Shown in pieces: positions 8,016-17,294 of a stretch of 64,000 nt of DNA. The position numbers and the translations under genes were made by a program. The stretch lies in contig DEFM01000001.1 in assembly GCA_002350855.1 (NCBI GenBank), positions 7,762 through 71,761 of the forward strand. Direction: 5' to 3'. A model generated the notes under the pieces. It saw only the letters and a list, made by a program, of their open reading frames with translations. It did not search any database and was not told the origin of the DNA. How positions within the stretch are numbered: position 1 is the stretch's first letter; each line of letters opens with the position of its first letter. This stretch comes from Prevotellaceae bacterium UBA2852 (lineage in GTDB: Bacteria; Bacteroidota; Bacteroidia; Bacteroidales; Bacteroidaceae).

Positions 8016-8921
8016 ATGGATAAAGAAATTGAAAAAACAGATATCTACAGAGGTATAGGACGCTGTTTGTCGGACGGAGTGAGTGTACTCACCGATTCCT
8101 TCTGGCGTATGATCCTATTGGTCTTGCCTGCTGTTTTACCACTGGCTGTGCTGGGTACAGCGACTCTTTTTGTGGTAAGTGATGTACGTTGTTTTGCAAA
8201 CAGTGTTATTGGACTGGATGTGTTTCAGATAATTATGGGTGTACTGATAGTCCTGAACAGTGCCGTCGTGCTTGCTGTCGTATATCGTCTGATAGACCTC
8301 CGCTTGCAAGGCATGGCAATGAAGAGCATACGTATGCACAATATCTATAATTCACAACTGGTGGTGAAATCTGCCGAATATTTGGTGGCTCAGCTGGTGT
8401 TTGCCGTTGTGGTAGGTGTCTTTATGGCAGGAGCATGGTTTGCCTATAATATGGAGATAACAGAATCTGATATTGAACTACAGGTGTTCCAAGTATCAGC
8501 CTATGTGATTTTGGCATTGCTGCTGATTGCTGTAGCCTCACCATTATTGCTGTGTTACCCCTCTGTTCAGTTTGTTAAGGGGAATGTGTTCAAGCGTTTA
8601 TGGTTTGGCTACCGTCACGGTTGGCGTCGCTGGGGTAAAGTCTTTTCATTAGGACTTCTTTCCTATATGATTGTTTATATCATTGGTATGTTGTTCGCGA
8701 TAGCAATGGTAATGATATATATGGAACGTGTGGTTGCGACTAATAGTATGATGAACGGGGAAGGCGATTCTCTTACACTTTGGGAACACATTGTAGCGGT
8801 AATGGTATTCCTCTTTGTGTTCTTTGTCACATCTGTTCTTGAGATGATTCCACACACCGCAGCAACCTACATGTATTTAAATTGTAAAAAAGACGTTTAT
8901 GAAGAAACTACCATTGATTGA
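8016..8921 (+). CDS. Polytopic membrane protein of unknown function
   Basis: A 301-residue protein with about six hydrophobic segments (near 31-53, 65-90, 118-142, 156-178, 207-234, 250-272) and short charged ends. The motif GYRHGWRRWGKVF precedes the fifth helix. No transport or enzyme motif is recognised. The 3' end overlaps the rlmD start by 23 nt, indicating tight coupling in one operon. Similar proteins occur upstream of RNA methyltransferase genes in Bacteroidales as far as I recall, but no function can be assigned. Confidence 0.75.
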   Translation: MDKEIEKTDIYRGIGRCLSDGVSVLTDSFWRMILLVLPAVLPLAVLGTATLFVVSDVRCFANSVIGLDVFQIIMGVLIVLNSAVVLAVVYRLIDLRLQGMAMKSIRMHNIYNSQLVVKSAEYLVAQLVFAVVVGVFMAGAWFAYNMEITESDIELQVFQVSAYVILALLLIAVASPLLLCYPSVQFVKGNVFKRLWFGYRHGWRRWGKVFSLGLLSYMIVYIIGMLFAIAMVMIYMERVVATNSMMNGEGDSLTLWEHIVAVMVFLFVFFVTSVLEMIPHTAATYMYLNCKKDVYEETTID

Positions 8922-10305
8922 GAATGTCCGGATAGAAGCTGTCGCAGCAGAAGGGAAAGCCCTTGCTCATGTTGACGAGAAAGTGGTTTTCGTGCCCTAT
9001 GTTGTACCTGGCGATGTGGTTGACCTTCAGGTGAAGAAGAAAAAGCACAGCTATATGGAAGCCGTGGCAGTGAAGATTCATGAATACTCTCCTCTAAGGG
9101 ATGAGCCATTCTGCCGCCATTTCGGGATTTGTGGAGGATGTAAGTGGCAGTGCCTGAAATATGAGGAACAACTGCGTGCGAAACAGCAACAAGTGGTTGA
9201 TAATTTGCAGCGTATTGGAAAAATTGAATTGCCGGAGATTTCCCCGATTCTTGGAAGTCGCCTCACTAAGGCTTACCGCAACAAACTGGAGTTCGGATTC
9301 AGTGACAAGCGTTGGCTAACCGAGGATGAAATCCGTAGCAATACTGAATACAGCAATAAAGATGCGGTGGGTTTCCACATTACAGGAGCGTTCGACAAGA
9401 TTCTTGACATTACCGAGTGTCATCTTATGGATGATATCAACAATAGAATCCGCAATGACATCCGTGAATACGCATTAGAGCATGAACTTACATTTTACGA
9501 CCTCCGTGAAAACAAGGGTTTGCTGCGAAGCCTGATGATTCGAACCAGCAATACAGGTGAACTTATGTTCCTTGTGCAGTTCCGTATTGAGAATAAGGAA
9601 GAGAAGCAACAGGCGATGGCACTTATGCAGCATCTGGCCGACACTTTCCCTGAAATCACGTCTTTGTTGTATGTAGATAACCATAAGTGTAACGATACTT
9701 TTGCAGACCAACCAGTTCATGTGTTCAAGGGACAGGATCATATCTTTGAGGAGATGGAGAGTCTCCGTTTCAAGGTAGGTCCAAAGTCCTTCTATCAGAC
9801 AAATACAGAACAGGCTTATGAACTCTATAAGGTTGCCCGTAGCTTTGCAGCCCTTACAGGCAACGAACTCGTCTATGACCTTTACACGGGAACAGGCACT
9901 ATCGCGAATTTTGTGGCACGTAGTGCAAGGCAAGTTATAGGAATAGAATATGTGCCTGAAGCCATAGAGGATGCCAAGGTTAACTCGCAGATAAACGGAA
10001 TTGAGAATACTCTCTTCTACGCAGGTGATATGAAGGATATCCTCAACAGAGAGTTTATTGAGAAGCATGGACGTCCGGATGTGATTATTACCGATCCTCC
10101 ACGTGCAGGAATGCATCAGGATGTAATCGACACGATTCTGTTCGCAGCCCCTCTCCGTATAGTATATGTAAGTTGTAACCCAGCGACCCAGGCGCGTGAC
10201 CTTAACTTGCTGGATGCGAACTACAAGGTTGTAAAAGTACAGCCAGTGGATATGTTCCCGCATACTCAGCATGTGGAAAATGTGGTTTTACTTGAAAAAA
10301 GATAA
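8899..10305 (+). CDS. rlmD: 23S rRNA (uracil-C5)-methyltransferase, RlmD/RumA type
   Basis: A 468-residue SAM-dependent methyltransferase forming 5-methyluridine in 23S rRNA. It has an N-terminal TRAM domain (about 1-62), then [4Fe-4S] ligands Cys72, Cys78 and Cys81 (spacing C-x5-C-x2-C) with the fourth at Cys174 (DITECHL), as in E. coli RumA. The SAM-binding loop is VYDLYTGTGTIANF, the DPPRAG motif follows, and VSCNPATQARDL holds the catalytic Cys. Bacteroidetes usually carry more than one paralogue of this family, so the exact target uridine (U1939 or U747) is not certain. RluA-family synthase starts 6 bp downstream. Confidence 0.92.
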   Translation: MKKLPLIENVRIEAVAAEGKALAHVDEKVVFVPYVVPGDVVDLQVKKKKHSYMEAVAVKIHEYSPLRDEPFCRHFGICGGCKWQCLKYEEQLRAKQQQVVDNLQRIGKIELPEISPILGSRLTKAYRNKLEFGFSDKRWLTEDEIRSNTEYSNKDAVGFHITGAFDKILDITECHLMDDINNRIRNDIREYALEHELTFYDLRENKGLLRSLMIRTSNTGELMFLVQFRIENKEEKQQAMALMQHLADTFPEITSLLYVDNHKCNDTFADQPVHVFKGQDHIFEEMESLRFKVGPKSFYQTNTEQAYELYKVARSFAALTGNELVYDLYTGTGTIANFVARSARQVIGIEYVPEAIEDAKVNSQINGIENTLFYAGDMKDILNREFIEKHGRPDVIITDPPRAGMHQDVIDTILFAAPLRIVYVSCNPATQARDLNLLDANYKVVKVQPVDMFPHTQHVENVVLLEKR

Positions 10306-10311
10306 TACACT

Positions 10312-11193
10312 ATGGCACAAATCTATACAGTACGTCAAAGTTCCGAGTTGATGACATTCCTAATGGAGAATGTTCCTGGAATGAACCGAACCAAGGCAAA
10401 GCAGTTGCTGAGTAAGCAGATGGTTTCTGTCGACAAAGTAATTAACACCAAGTTCAATGCGCCTTTGCGTGAGGGGCAGAGAGTTGAGATTGCCCGTCGC
10501 GGAAACGAACATTCACTGCGCAATCCATTTGTGAGAATAGTGTATGAAGACCCACATCTCGTGGTCGTGGACAAAGCGGAGGGTATACTTACCAATGCAC
10601 CGCTAGACGGTAGGGAGAATTCAGTGAAACGTATTCTGGATCAGTATTTCCAGCGTGAGAGCCGTAGGCTTAGTGCGCATACGGTTCACCGTCTTGACCG
10701 CTATACTTCGGGACTAATGATATTTGCTAAACGCCGGGATGTTCAGCAGATATTCATAGACCGCTGGCAGGAACTTATTGCAGACCGCCGCTATGTGGCT
10801 CTTGTGGAAGGTGTGATGGAGAAGAAGCAGGGAACAGTGGCTTCATGGCTTAAGGACAACAAGGTGTTTATGACATATAGCAGCCCATACGACAATGGTG
10901 GTAAATATGCTGTAACACACTATCGTACGCTAGAAACAGCGCCACACTGCACCCTCGTGGAATGTAAACTTGAAACGGGACGAAAGAACCAAATCCGTGT
11001 ACATATGCAACAGTTACAGCATTCTGTGGTTGGTGACCTGAAATACGGTGCAACAACTGATCCAATTGGCAGAGTCTGTCTGCATGCATATAAACTCCAG
11101 TTCTGGCATCCCGTTACGCATGAACTGCTGAATTTTGAAACTCCTGTTCCGCAGAAATTTCTCGATGTGCTATCAGGTCGCACTAATTTATAA
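10312..11193 (+). CDS. RluA-family pseudouridine synthase
   Basis: A 293-residue protein with an N-terminal S4-like domain (about 15-65, including RTKAKQLLSKQMVSVD) and an RluA catalytic domain. The motif HTVHRLDRYTSGLMIFAK contains the catalytic Asp of the HRLD signature; the later GRKNQIRVHMQQLQH and GDLKYG blocks are also typical. It isomerises uridine in rRNA or tRNA; the specific site cannot be decided from sequence. It follows rlmD by 6 bp, so two rRNA-modifying enzymes are co-expressed. Its 3' end runs into repeat family B and the prs promoter. Confidence 0.92.
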   Translation: MAQIYTVRQSSELMTFLMENVPGMNRTKAKQLLSKQMVSVDKVINTKFNAPLREGQRVEIARRGNEHSLRNPFVRIVYEDPHLVVVDKAEGILTNAPLDGRENSVKRILDQYFQRESRRLSAHTVHRLDRYTSGLMIFAKRRDVQQIFIDRWQELIADRRYVALVEGVMEKKQGTVASWLKDNKVFMTYSSPYDNGGKYAVTHYRTLETAPHCTLVECKLETGRKNQIRVHMQQLQHSVVGDLKYGATTDPIGRVCLHAYKLQFWHPVTHELLNFETPVPQKFLDVLSGRTNL

Positions 11194-11204
11194 TTTATAA
11201 TTTG
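11184..11204. repeat. Dispersed repeat family B copy (TATAATTTATAATTTG)
   Basis: A 21-nt AT-rich sequence that begins in the last codons of the RluA-family gene and ends in TTTG. It matches 36953-36973 exactly. Its terminal TTTG serves as the -33 element of the prs promoter. Confidence 0.75.
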
Positions 11205-11233
11205 TCATTTAAATTATTTTTTTCGTACCTTTG
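11201..11233 (+). promoter_or_regulatory. prs promoter
   Basis: TTTG (11201-11204), 21-bp spacer, TACCTTTG (11226-11233). The leader to the ATG at 11264 would be about 25 nt. The -33 element is supplied by repeat family B. Confidence 0.8.
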
Positions 11234-11263
11234 CATTGGATTTCATAACCTCTAATAATCCTC

Positions 11264-12202
11264 ATGAGCGAATTACGACCATTCAAGGTGTTTTCCGGCA
11301 CCAAATCCCGCTATCTTGCTGAACGTATCTGTCAGCATTTGGGATGTCCGCTTGGCAATATGATTATCACACACTTTGCCGACGGTGAGTTTGCAGTTAG
11401 TTTTGAAGAATCCATCCGTGGAAACGATGTGTTCTTAGTACAGTCAACCTTCCCAAATAGCGACAATCTGATGGAGCTGCTCCTCATGATTGATGCAGCA
11501 AAACGTGCAAGCGCCCGTAGTATAATTGCTGTTTGTCCGTATTTCGGCTGGGCACGTCAAGACCGCAAGGATAAACCACGTGTGAGCATCGGCGCAAAAC
11601 TGGTTGCTGACATGCTTGGAGTCGCAGGTATAAACCGACTCATAACCATGGACCTTCACGCAGACCAGATTCAGGGTTTCTTTGATGTACCGGTAGATCA
11701 CCTTTACGGTTCACTCGTCCTCATTGATTATATTGAATCCCTTCATCTTGATGATCTTGTAATTGCAACTCCTGATGCCGGTGGTTCGAAACGAGCAGCT
11801 CTCTACAGCAAAAAACTGGGTGTGCCTCTTGTTCTCTGCAATAAGGTTCGTGCACGTGCAAATGTGGTCAGCAGTATTCAGATTATCGGAGATGTTGAGG
11901 GAAAGAATGTAGTGCTTGTGGACGATATTGTCGACACTGCTGGCACTATAACAAAAGCCGCTGACGAAATGCTTCGTGCCGGTGCCAAGAGCGTGCGTGC
12001 AGTAGCAAGCCATTGTGTGATGAGCGACCCTGCAAGCGACAGGGTAGAGGCAAGTGCCCTGGAAGAAGTAATCTTTACGGATTCTATCCCATACGCTCAG
12101 AAAACAGCAAAGGTAAAGCAACTGTCTGTAGCAGAGATGTTCGCAAGAGCGATACGTTGCGTTGAAAGCGATAATTCCGTAAGCGAAGCGTTCGAATTTT
12201 AA
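11264..12202 (+). CDS. prs: Ribose-phosphate pyrophosphokinase (PRPP synthetase)
   Basis: A 312-residue class I PRPP synthetase, normal length. It transfers pyrophosphate from ATP to ribose 5-phosphate, giving PRPP for purine, pyrimidine, NAD and histidine synthesis (the his genes are 16 kb away). Visible motifs are FADGEFAVSFEESIRGNDVF near the N-terminus, the flexible-loop region WARQDRKDKPRVSIGAKLVA, DLHADQIQGFFDVPVDHL, and the PRPP-binding loop VVLVDDIVDTAGTITKAAD. It is transcribed from its own promoter and ends at a strong hairpin. Confidence 0.97.
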   Translation: MSELRPFKVFSGTKSRYLAERICQHLGCPLGNMIITHFADGEFAVSFEESIRGNDVFLVQSTFPNSDNLMELLLMIDAAKRASARSIIAVCPYFGWARQDRKDKPRVSIGAKLVADMLGVAGINRLITMDLHADQIQGFFDVPVDHLYGSLVLIDYIESLHLDDLVIATPDAGGSKRAALYSKKLGVPLVLCNKVRARANVVSSIQIIGDVEGKNVVLVDDIVDTAGTITKAADEMLRAGAKSVRAVASHCVMSDPASDRVEASALEEVIFTDSIPYAQKTAKVKQLSVAEMFARAIRCVESDNSVSEAFEF

Positions 12203-12225
12203 TTCAAATAATAACAAAATAGAAG

Positions 12226-12262
12226 AGTTAACTTTGAATATTATTCAGGGTTAACTTTTTTT
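12226..12262 (+). terminator. Intrinsic terminator after prs
   Basis: AGTTAAC (12226-12232) pairs with GTTAACT (12250-12256), with an inner TGAATA/TATTCA stem, followed by seven T. Confidence 0.85.
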
Positions 12263-12359
12263 ATATGAGATAATGTCGTATTTCTGTGCATTTTTACGTA
12301 ACTTCGCACGGAAATATATAATCTAAAAAAATATCATTACAACAGAAATAATCTTAGAA

Positions 12360-13796
12360 ATGAAAAAACTACTTTTATTGTTGCTTGTATCAGCAATGTC
12401 GTTTGAAATCAATGCTCAGACAAATGACGATCCTGTAATTATGCATATCAATGGCAACGCAATTACTCGTAGTGAGTTTGAATACTCTTTCAACAAGAAT
12501 AATTCGGACGGTGTACTTGATAAGAAGGGACTTGAAGAGTATGTTGATTTGTTTATTAATTTCAAACTGAAGGTTGAGGCTGCAAAAGCTGCCGGCATCG
12601 ATACAATGGCCTCTATCCGTAAGGAACTTGACGGATATCGTGAACAGATGGTGATGCAGGACCTTGTAGACAGCAACTATATTGAAGCTGAAGCTCGTAA
12701 GGTTTATGATGCTACTGCAAAACGTTTCGAAGGACAGGATTTGCTCCAGGGACGTCATATATTTGTATATCTCCCACAGAATGCAGATGCTACGGCACAG
12801 ACAAAGGCTAAGGCAAAGATTGACTCTTTGTATTCCGTTTTACTTGCAGGAGCAGATTTTGAGGAAATAGCACGCAACTACAGTGAAGATAAGCAGTCGG
12901 CAGTCAAAGGCGGTAGCCTTGGTGAATTTGCCAAAGGTATGATGATACCTGACTTTGAGAAAGCTGCTTATGCACTTAAGGTCGGTGAAGTGTCAAAGCC
13001 TGTTCAGACAACAGTTGGTTGGCATATTATCCGCATAGATGACCGCCATCCGTTCCGCCCTTATGAATATCACAGAGCTGACATCCTGAAATTTCTTGAC
13101 CAAAGAGGAGTTCGTGAAGCGTCAGCCAATGCTATGGTCGATTCCCTTGCCAAGAAAAATGGTGTTACCCGTTCTGAAGTGATTAAGCGTATGTATGCGG
13201 ATATTATATTAAAAGACGCTGATACCAGATATCTTGCACAGGAGTATTATGACGGTACATTGATGTATGAAATCAGCAAAACTCAGATATGGGACAAGGC
13301 TGCTGCCGACACACTTGGATTGCAGCGCTATTTCGAGCAGCATCGCAGCGATTATGCATGGACAGATCCTCATTTCAGAGGAATTGTAATACACGCTAAA
13401 GACAAGAAGACATTGGCTGCGGCTAAGAAACTTACCAAGAAGGTTAAGTATGAAGACTGGGCTACTACAATTGTCAAGGCTCTTAATAACGACAGTGTTA
13501 AGTTGGTCCGCATAGACCGCGGTATTTTCAAACCAGGTGACAGTAAGGCTGTGGACAAATTTGTATTCAAGACAACAAAGGAGTTTACACCAATGAAGGA
13601 TTATCCTTTCACTGATGTTCTTGGTAAAAGCCTGAAAGCACCAGAAACATATGCTGATGTCAAAGCTTTGGTTACAGCTGATTATCAGGCAGCATGTGAG
13701 CGTGAATGGGTTGAGGAACTGCGCAAGACTTATACCTTCAGCGTTGATGAAGATGTGCTTCGTACGGTGAATGCGCATGGTGATAAGGAAAAGTAA
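12360..13796 (+). CDS. Periplasmic parvulin-type peptidylprolyl isomerase (PpiC/SurA-like)
   Basis: A 478-residue exported protein with a signal peptide (MKKLLLLLLVSAMSFEINAQ). A SurA-N/PpiD-like chaperone region (about 25-120) precedes a parvulin domain at about 127-232, with LQGRHIFVYLP, then FEEIARNYSEDKQSAVKGG, LGEFAKGMMIPDFEKAAY and TTVGWHIIRIDDR. The rest is helical and ends in DKEK. It probably helps fold outer-membrane proteins. The next gene encodes a SurA homologue, 26 bp downstream, and an OstA-like protein follows, so this is an outer-membrane biogenesis operon. Confidence 0.9.
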   Translation: MKKLLLLLLVSAMSFEINAQTNDDPVIMHINGNAITRSEFEYSFNKNNSDGVLDKKGLEEYVDLFINFKLKVEAAKAAGIDTMASIRKELDGYREQMVMQDLVDSNYIEAEARKVYDATAKRFEGQDLLQGRHIFVYLPQNADATAQTKAKAKIDSLYSVLLAGADFEEIARNYSEDKQSAVKGGSLGEFAKGMMIPDFEKAAYALKVGEVSKPVQTTVGWHIIRIDDRHPFRPYEYHRADILKFLDQRGVREASANAMVDSLAKKNGVTRSEVIKRMYADIILKDADTRYLAQEYYDGTLMYEISKTQIWDKAAADTLGLQRYFEQHRSDYAWTDPHFRGIVIHAKDKKTLAAAKKLTKKVKYEDWATTIVKALNNDSVKLVRIDRGIFKPGDSKAVDKFVFKTTKEFTPMKDYPFTDVLGKSLKAPETYADVKALVTADYQAACEREWVEELRKTYTFSVDEDVLRTVNAHGDKEK

Positions 13797-13822
13797 GAAT
13801 TTTGACAAACACATTCTTTATT

Positions 13823-15199
13823 ATGAATTATAAGTTAAGCCTTAGATACATATTCTTCATTTTTGGTCTGTTGCTCTTTATGCCTGAAATGCAAGCGCAG
13901 AGCAATGTGATAGATGAGGTTATTTGGGTGGTAGGTGACGAGCCTATTCTCAAATCCGACGTGGAACAGATGCGTATTGAGGCTCAATCAATGGGACAGC
14001 GCATAGACGGTGATCCGTATTGTGTTATTCCAGAACAGCTTGCTGTGCAAAAACTGTTTCTCCACCAGGCTGCCATAGACAGTGTGGAGGTAACTGATGC
14101 ACAGGTGCTTCAGAGTGTGGAGAAACGACTCAATTTCTATATTCAGCAGTTGGGTTCAAAAGAGAAAATGGAAGAGTATTTTGGCAAAACATCATTGCAA
14201 ATACGAGAGCAGCTCTTCGAACTGGTGAAGAATGAAATGATAATTGATGAGGTTAGAGACAATCTCATGGAAAATGTGAAGGTGACCCCTGCTCAAGTGA
14301 GACGTTTCCTTGCAGAATTACCTGAAGACAGTATTCCTTTTGTCCCGACACAACTCGAAGTGCAGATACTTGTGCGTAAGCCGCAAATAGCCAAAGAGGA
14401 AATAGACAGAATAAAGAACCTCTTACGTGACATCACCGAACAGGTGAATACTGGTAAGGCTCAATTCTCTACTATGGCTCTGCGCTACAGTGAGGACCGT
14501 GCAAGTGCATCCCGAGGTGGTGAATTGGGATTCTCTTTACGTAGCGATTTCGTTCCTGAGTTCTCTGCCGTGGCATTTAACCTGACAGATCCCAAAACTG
14601 TGTCTAAAATTGTTGAGACAGAATTCGGTTTCCATATTATTCAAATGATAGAAAAACGCGGAGATCGTGTGAATTTCCGCCACATCCTGATGCGTCCGCG
14701 TGTAAGTGACGAGGCATTGACCAATACTCTTGCACAGATGGATTCAATAATGGATGGAGTGGATAAAAAAGAATATACTTTTGAGGAGGCTGTCGCCCAT
14801 GTTTCCGAAGACAAGGATACAAGAGCAAACTACGGAATCATGGTGAACAGAAATAGAGAGAGTGATCTCTATGGAACACCTTCTTTTGAGATGAAGGATC
14901 TTCCGTCTGAAGTTGCTAGAGAAGTGGCTAATCTTAAAGAAGGAGCGTACAGCAAGCCATTTATCATGGTGGATGAAAGTGGCAAGGAAGTGGTTGCGGT
15001 AGTCAAGCTGAAAAGTCGTGTGAATGGTCACAGAGCCACGATGCAGGATGACTATCAGACTTTGCAGAATGCTCTTGTCGCAAAACTCAAAGAGGAAAAA
15101 GTGGGAAAATGGATTCGCGAAATGCAGAAGAAGACTTATGTTAGAATCAATGAGGAATGGCGTGATTGCGAATTCAAATATCCTGGTTGGATAAAGTAG
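13823..15199 (+). CDS. surA: SurA-like periplasmic chaperone/peptidylprolyl isomerase
   Basis: A 458-residue exported protein. The signal peptide ends near FMPEMQAQ. SurA-N (about 30-170) starts NVIDEVIWVVGDEPILKSDV, very like E. coli SurA. A first parvulin domain (about 175-285) contains FSTMALRYSEDRASASRGGE and EFGFHIIQMIEKRG; a second, more divergent one begins VNFRHILMRPRV. The ATG at 13823 is chosen over a TTG at 13802 because the signal peptide fits better. It should chaperone outer-membrane beta-barrel precursors. Its stop is 19 bp before the OstA-like gene. Confidence 0.9.
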   Translation: MNYKLSLRYIFFIFGLLLFMPEMQAQSNVIDEVIWVVGDEPILKSDVEQMRIEAQSMGQRIDGDPYCVIPEQLAVQKLFLHQAAIDSVEVTDAQVLQSVEKRLNFYIQQLGSKEKMEEYFGKTSLQIREQLFELVKNEMIIDEVRDNLMENVKVTPAQVRRFLAELPEDSIPFVPTQLEVQILVRKPQIAKEEIDRIKNLLRDITEQVNTGKAQFSTMALRYSEDRASASRGGELGFSLRSDFVPEFSAVAFNLTDPKTVSKIVETEFGFHIIQMIEKRGDRVNFRHILMRPRVSDEALTNTLAQMDSIMDGVDKKEYTFEEAVAHVSEDKDTRANYGIMVNRNRESDLYGTPSFEMKDLPSEVAREVANLKEGAYSKPFIMVDESGKEVVAVVKLKSRVNGHRATMQDDYQTLQNALVAKLKEEKVGKWIREMQKKTYVRINEEWRDCEFKYPGWIK

Positions 15200-15218
15200 G
15201 CATCAGTTCATTATTTTT

Positions 15219-16868
15219 ATGGCTTCAAGCAGAAAAGCTACATATACAGGTTTGGGCAGAAAATGGATTTGTTTCATTGTCTGCCTGATTTCTGCATGTA
15301 TTGTAGTTGCAGCCATTCCTGACGATAAGCCTAAACGTAAGAAAAGTGATTCGCGTATTCACTTGATTCACTCCGATGTTTTATATAAGAACTGGCAAGA
15401 CCCACGTGCGGAAGTTCTCGTGGGGCACGTGAAGCTAAGTCATGAGGGAGTACTCCTTGACTGCGACAGCGCAAAATTCTATAGAGAGGACAACTCGTTT
15501 GATGCATTTGGTCATGTGGTAATGATTCAGGGAGATACGCTAAAACTGACATGTGACTCTTTGTACTACGATGGCTACGAAATGAAAGCTCGTGCACGCA
15601 GTAGGGTAAAGCTTTATCACAATAATTCTCTACTCGTTACGGAAAATCTTGATTACGACCGTATTTACGATGTGGGAATGTATGTGGATGGAGGAACTCT
15701 TTACGATGACGACAATGTGCTGGTTTCTGATTGGGGACAATACACACCGTCGCTCCATGAAGCGTTCTTTACAGATAATGTACAGCTTACGAATCCGAAA
15801 TTCACACTTGTCTCGGACACTCTTTACTATTACACGGATACCGAACGTGCAAGGATATTATCTCCTACAAATATTACTTCGAACGATGGTACATTTGTCT
15901 ATGGTGAACGTGGAGACTATGATACGAAGACAGGTAAAGCCAACTTGATGGATCGCTCATATATAATCAAAGATATGCGCAAAATAGTTGGCGACAGTCT
16001 TTACAGTGACAAGGAAGCAGGTATAGATGAAGCCTTCGGAAATGTAATCATTACTGATGATGAGAACCAAATGGCTCTGACTGGCAATTATTGTAAATAC
16101 TATGAATTAACAGGTGATGCAGTAGCCACAGACAGTGCTTTGGCAATGGAGTTCTCCTCCCCTGACACTCTCTATATCCATGCTGACACTTTGAAGATGT
16201 TTACATTTAATATGAACACGGATTCGGTTTATCGTAATCTTCATGCCTACAATCATGTGAGAATATATCGTACGGATGTGCAGGGCGTGTGTGACTCGTT
16301 GGTTTCGCTGGAACTGGATTCATGTACATATATGTATGGCCAGCCTATTCTTTGGAATGAGCAGCAGCAGGTTTTCGGAGAAGAGATAAGAATTTACAAT
16401 AACGACAGCACGATTGACTGGATACATGTCATCAATCAGGCTATGACAATAGAACGTTTGGACTCTGTGCGTTATAACCAGGTTGCGTCAAAGGAAATGT
16501 TCAGTTATTTTGTCAATGGTGAAATTGTCCGTAATGAAGCACATGGCAATGTTTATGTGACATATTATATAGATGAAGATAACGGTAATCCAATAGGAAT
16601 GAATTATACCGAAACCACCAAGATGAAGATGTACCTAAACAACCGGAAGGTGGAAAAGATCTGGATGGCAGCAGCAACAGGAACGACTTATCCTCCGCTG
16701 AAAATTCCGTTAGAGAAGAAATATCTGGCAAACTTTGCGTGGTTTGACTATATACGGCCACTTAACAAAGACGATGTTTTTGTATGGAGAGGAAAAGATT
16801 CAAAGAATATCTTGAAGAAAACAGAAACGAGAAAAGTTCCAATTCAAAGGCTGGGGGAAATCAAATAG
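15219..16868 (+). CDS. OstA/LptA-like lipopolysaccharide-export protein
   Basis: A 549-residue protein with one N-terminal hydrophobic segment (about 15-34, signal peptide or anchor) and then repeated short beta-strands typical of the OstA/LptD-N beta-jellyroll: EVLVGHVKLSHEGVLLDCDS, FDAFGHVVMIQGDTLKLTCD, and many DSLYY turns (e.g. CDSLYYDGYEMKARA, SDTLYYYTDTE). Bacteroidetes encode such OstA-like proteins, longer than E. coli LptA (185 residues). The role would be a periplasmic bridge for LPS transport. Its position after surA fits. The C-terminal 40 residues are basic and lack the fold. Confidence 0.85.
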   Translation: MASSRKATYTGLGRKWICFIVCLISACIVVAAIPDDKPKRKKSDSRIHLIHSDVLYKNWQDPRAEVLVGHVKLSHEGVLLDCDSAKFYREDNSFDAFGHVVMIQGDTLKLTCDSLYYDGYEMKARARSRVKLYHNNSLLVTENLDYDRIYDVGMYVDGGTLYDDDNVLVSDWGQYTPSLHEAFFTDNVQLTNPKFTLVSDTLYYYTDTERARILSPTNITSNDGTFVYGERGDYDTKTGKANLMDRSYIIKDMRKIVGDSLYSDKEAGIDEAFGNVIITDDENQMALTGNYCKYYELTGDAVATDSALAMEFSSPDTLYIHADTLKMFTFNMNTDSVYRNLHAYNHVRIYRTDVQGVCDSLVSLELDSCTYMYGQPILWNEQQQVFGEEIRIYNNDSTIDWIHVINQAMTIERLDSVRYNQVASKEMFSYFVNGEIVRNEAHGNVYVTYYIDEDNGNPIGMNYTETTKMKMYLNNRKVEKIWMAAATGTTYPPLKIPLEKKYLANFAWFDYIRPLNKDDVFVWRGKDSKNILKKTETRKVPIQRLGEIK

Positions 16869-16937
16869 CGAAATCACCAGTTGCGAAAGTTAATACTAAA
16901 CAGAATTAATAATACATTCTAAAATACACTTTTTACC

Positions 16938-17231
16938 ATGGGAATGTTTACTGTACGAAAGCCCAGAGGTTTTCAGCACAATTACATATATTACGACCCT
17001 CGCAAGGAAAAACTTGCAAAAATTGAGGAAAACGCCAAACGAGAGTTGGGATTGCTACCTCCTAAGGAATTTTCACCTGAAGATATCCGTGGAAAGTTCG
17101 TAGGTGCAACCAAACATCTGCGAAAACGCAAAGAAAGCAAGCGTAAACCACTGGCAAACGGAATTCTGGTGATGATAATCATTGCTTTGCTCTTATTGGC
17201 AAAGTATCTCTATACAGGCAAGGTTTTCTGA
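16938..17231 (+). CDS. Small C-terminally anchored membrane protein, conserved in Bacteroidetes
   Basis: A 97-residue protein. The N-terminal two-thirds are basic and soluble (PRGFQHNYIYYDPRKEKLAK; KRKESKRKP), followed by a single C-terminal membrane helix (about 74-91) and a short tail. That topology puts the bulk in the cytoplasm. I recall similar small genes beside mutL in other Bacteroidetes, but no function is known to me. It follows the OstA-like gene by 69 bp and precedes mutL by 63 bp. Confidence 0.75.
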   Translation: MGMFTVRKPRGFQHNYIYYDPRKEKLAKIEENAKRELGLLPPKEFSPEDIRGKFVGATKHLRKRKESKRKPLANGILVMIIIALLLLAKYLYTGKVF

Positions 17232-17294
17232 TTTTTTTCGTAATAAGTGTCGTTTAAATAGTATTAAGTTAGTTCATTCGTACATTAATTATAT

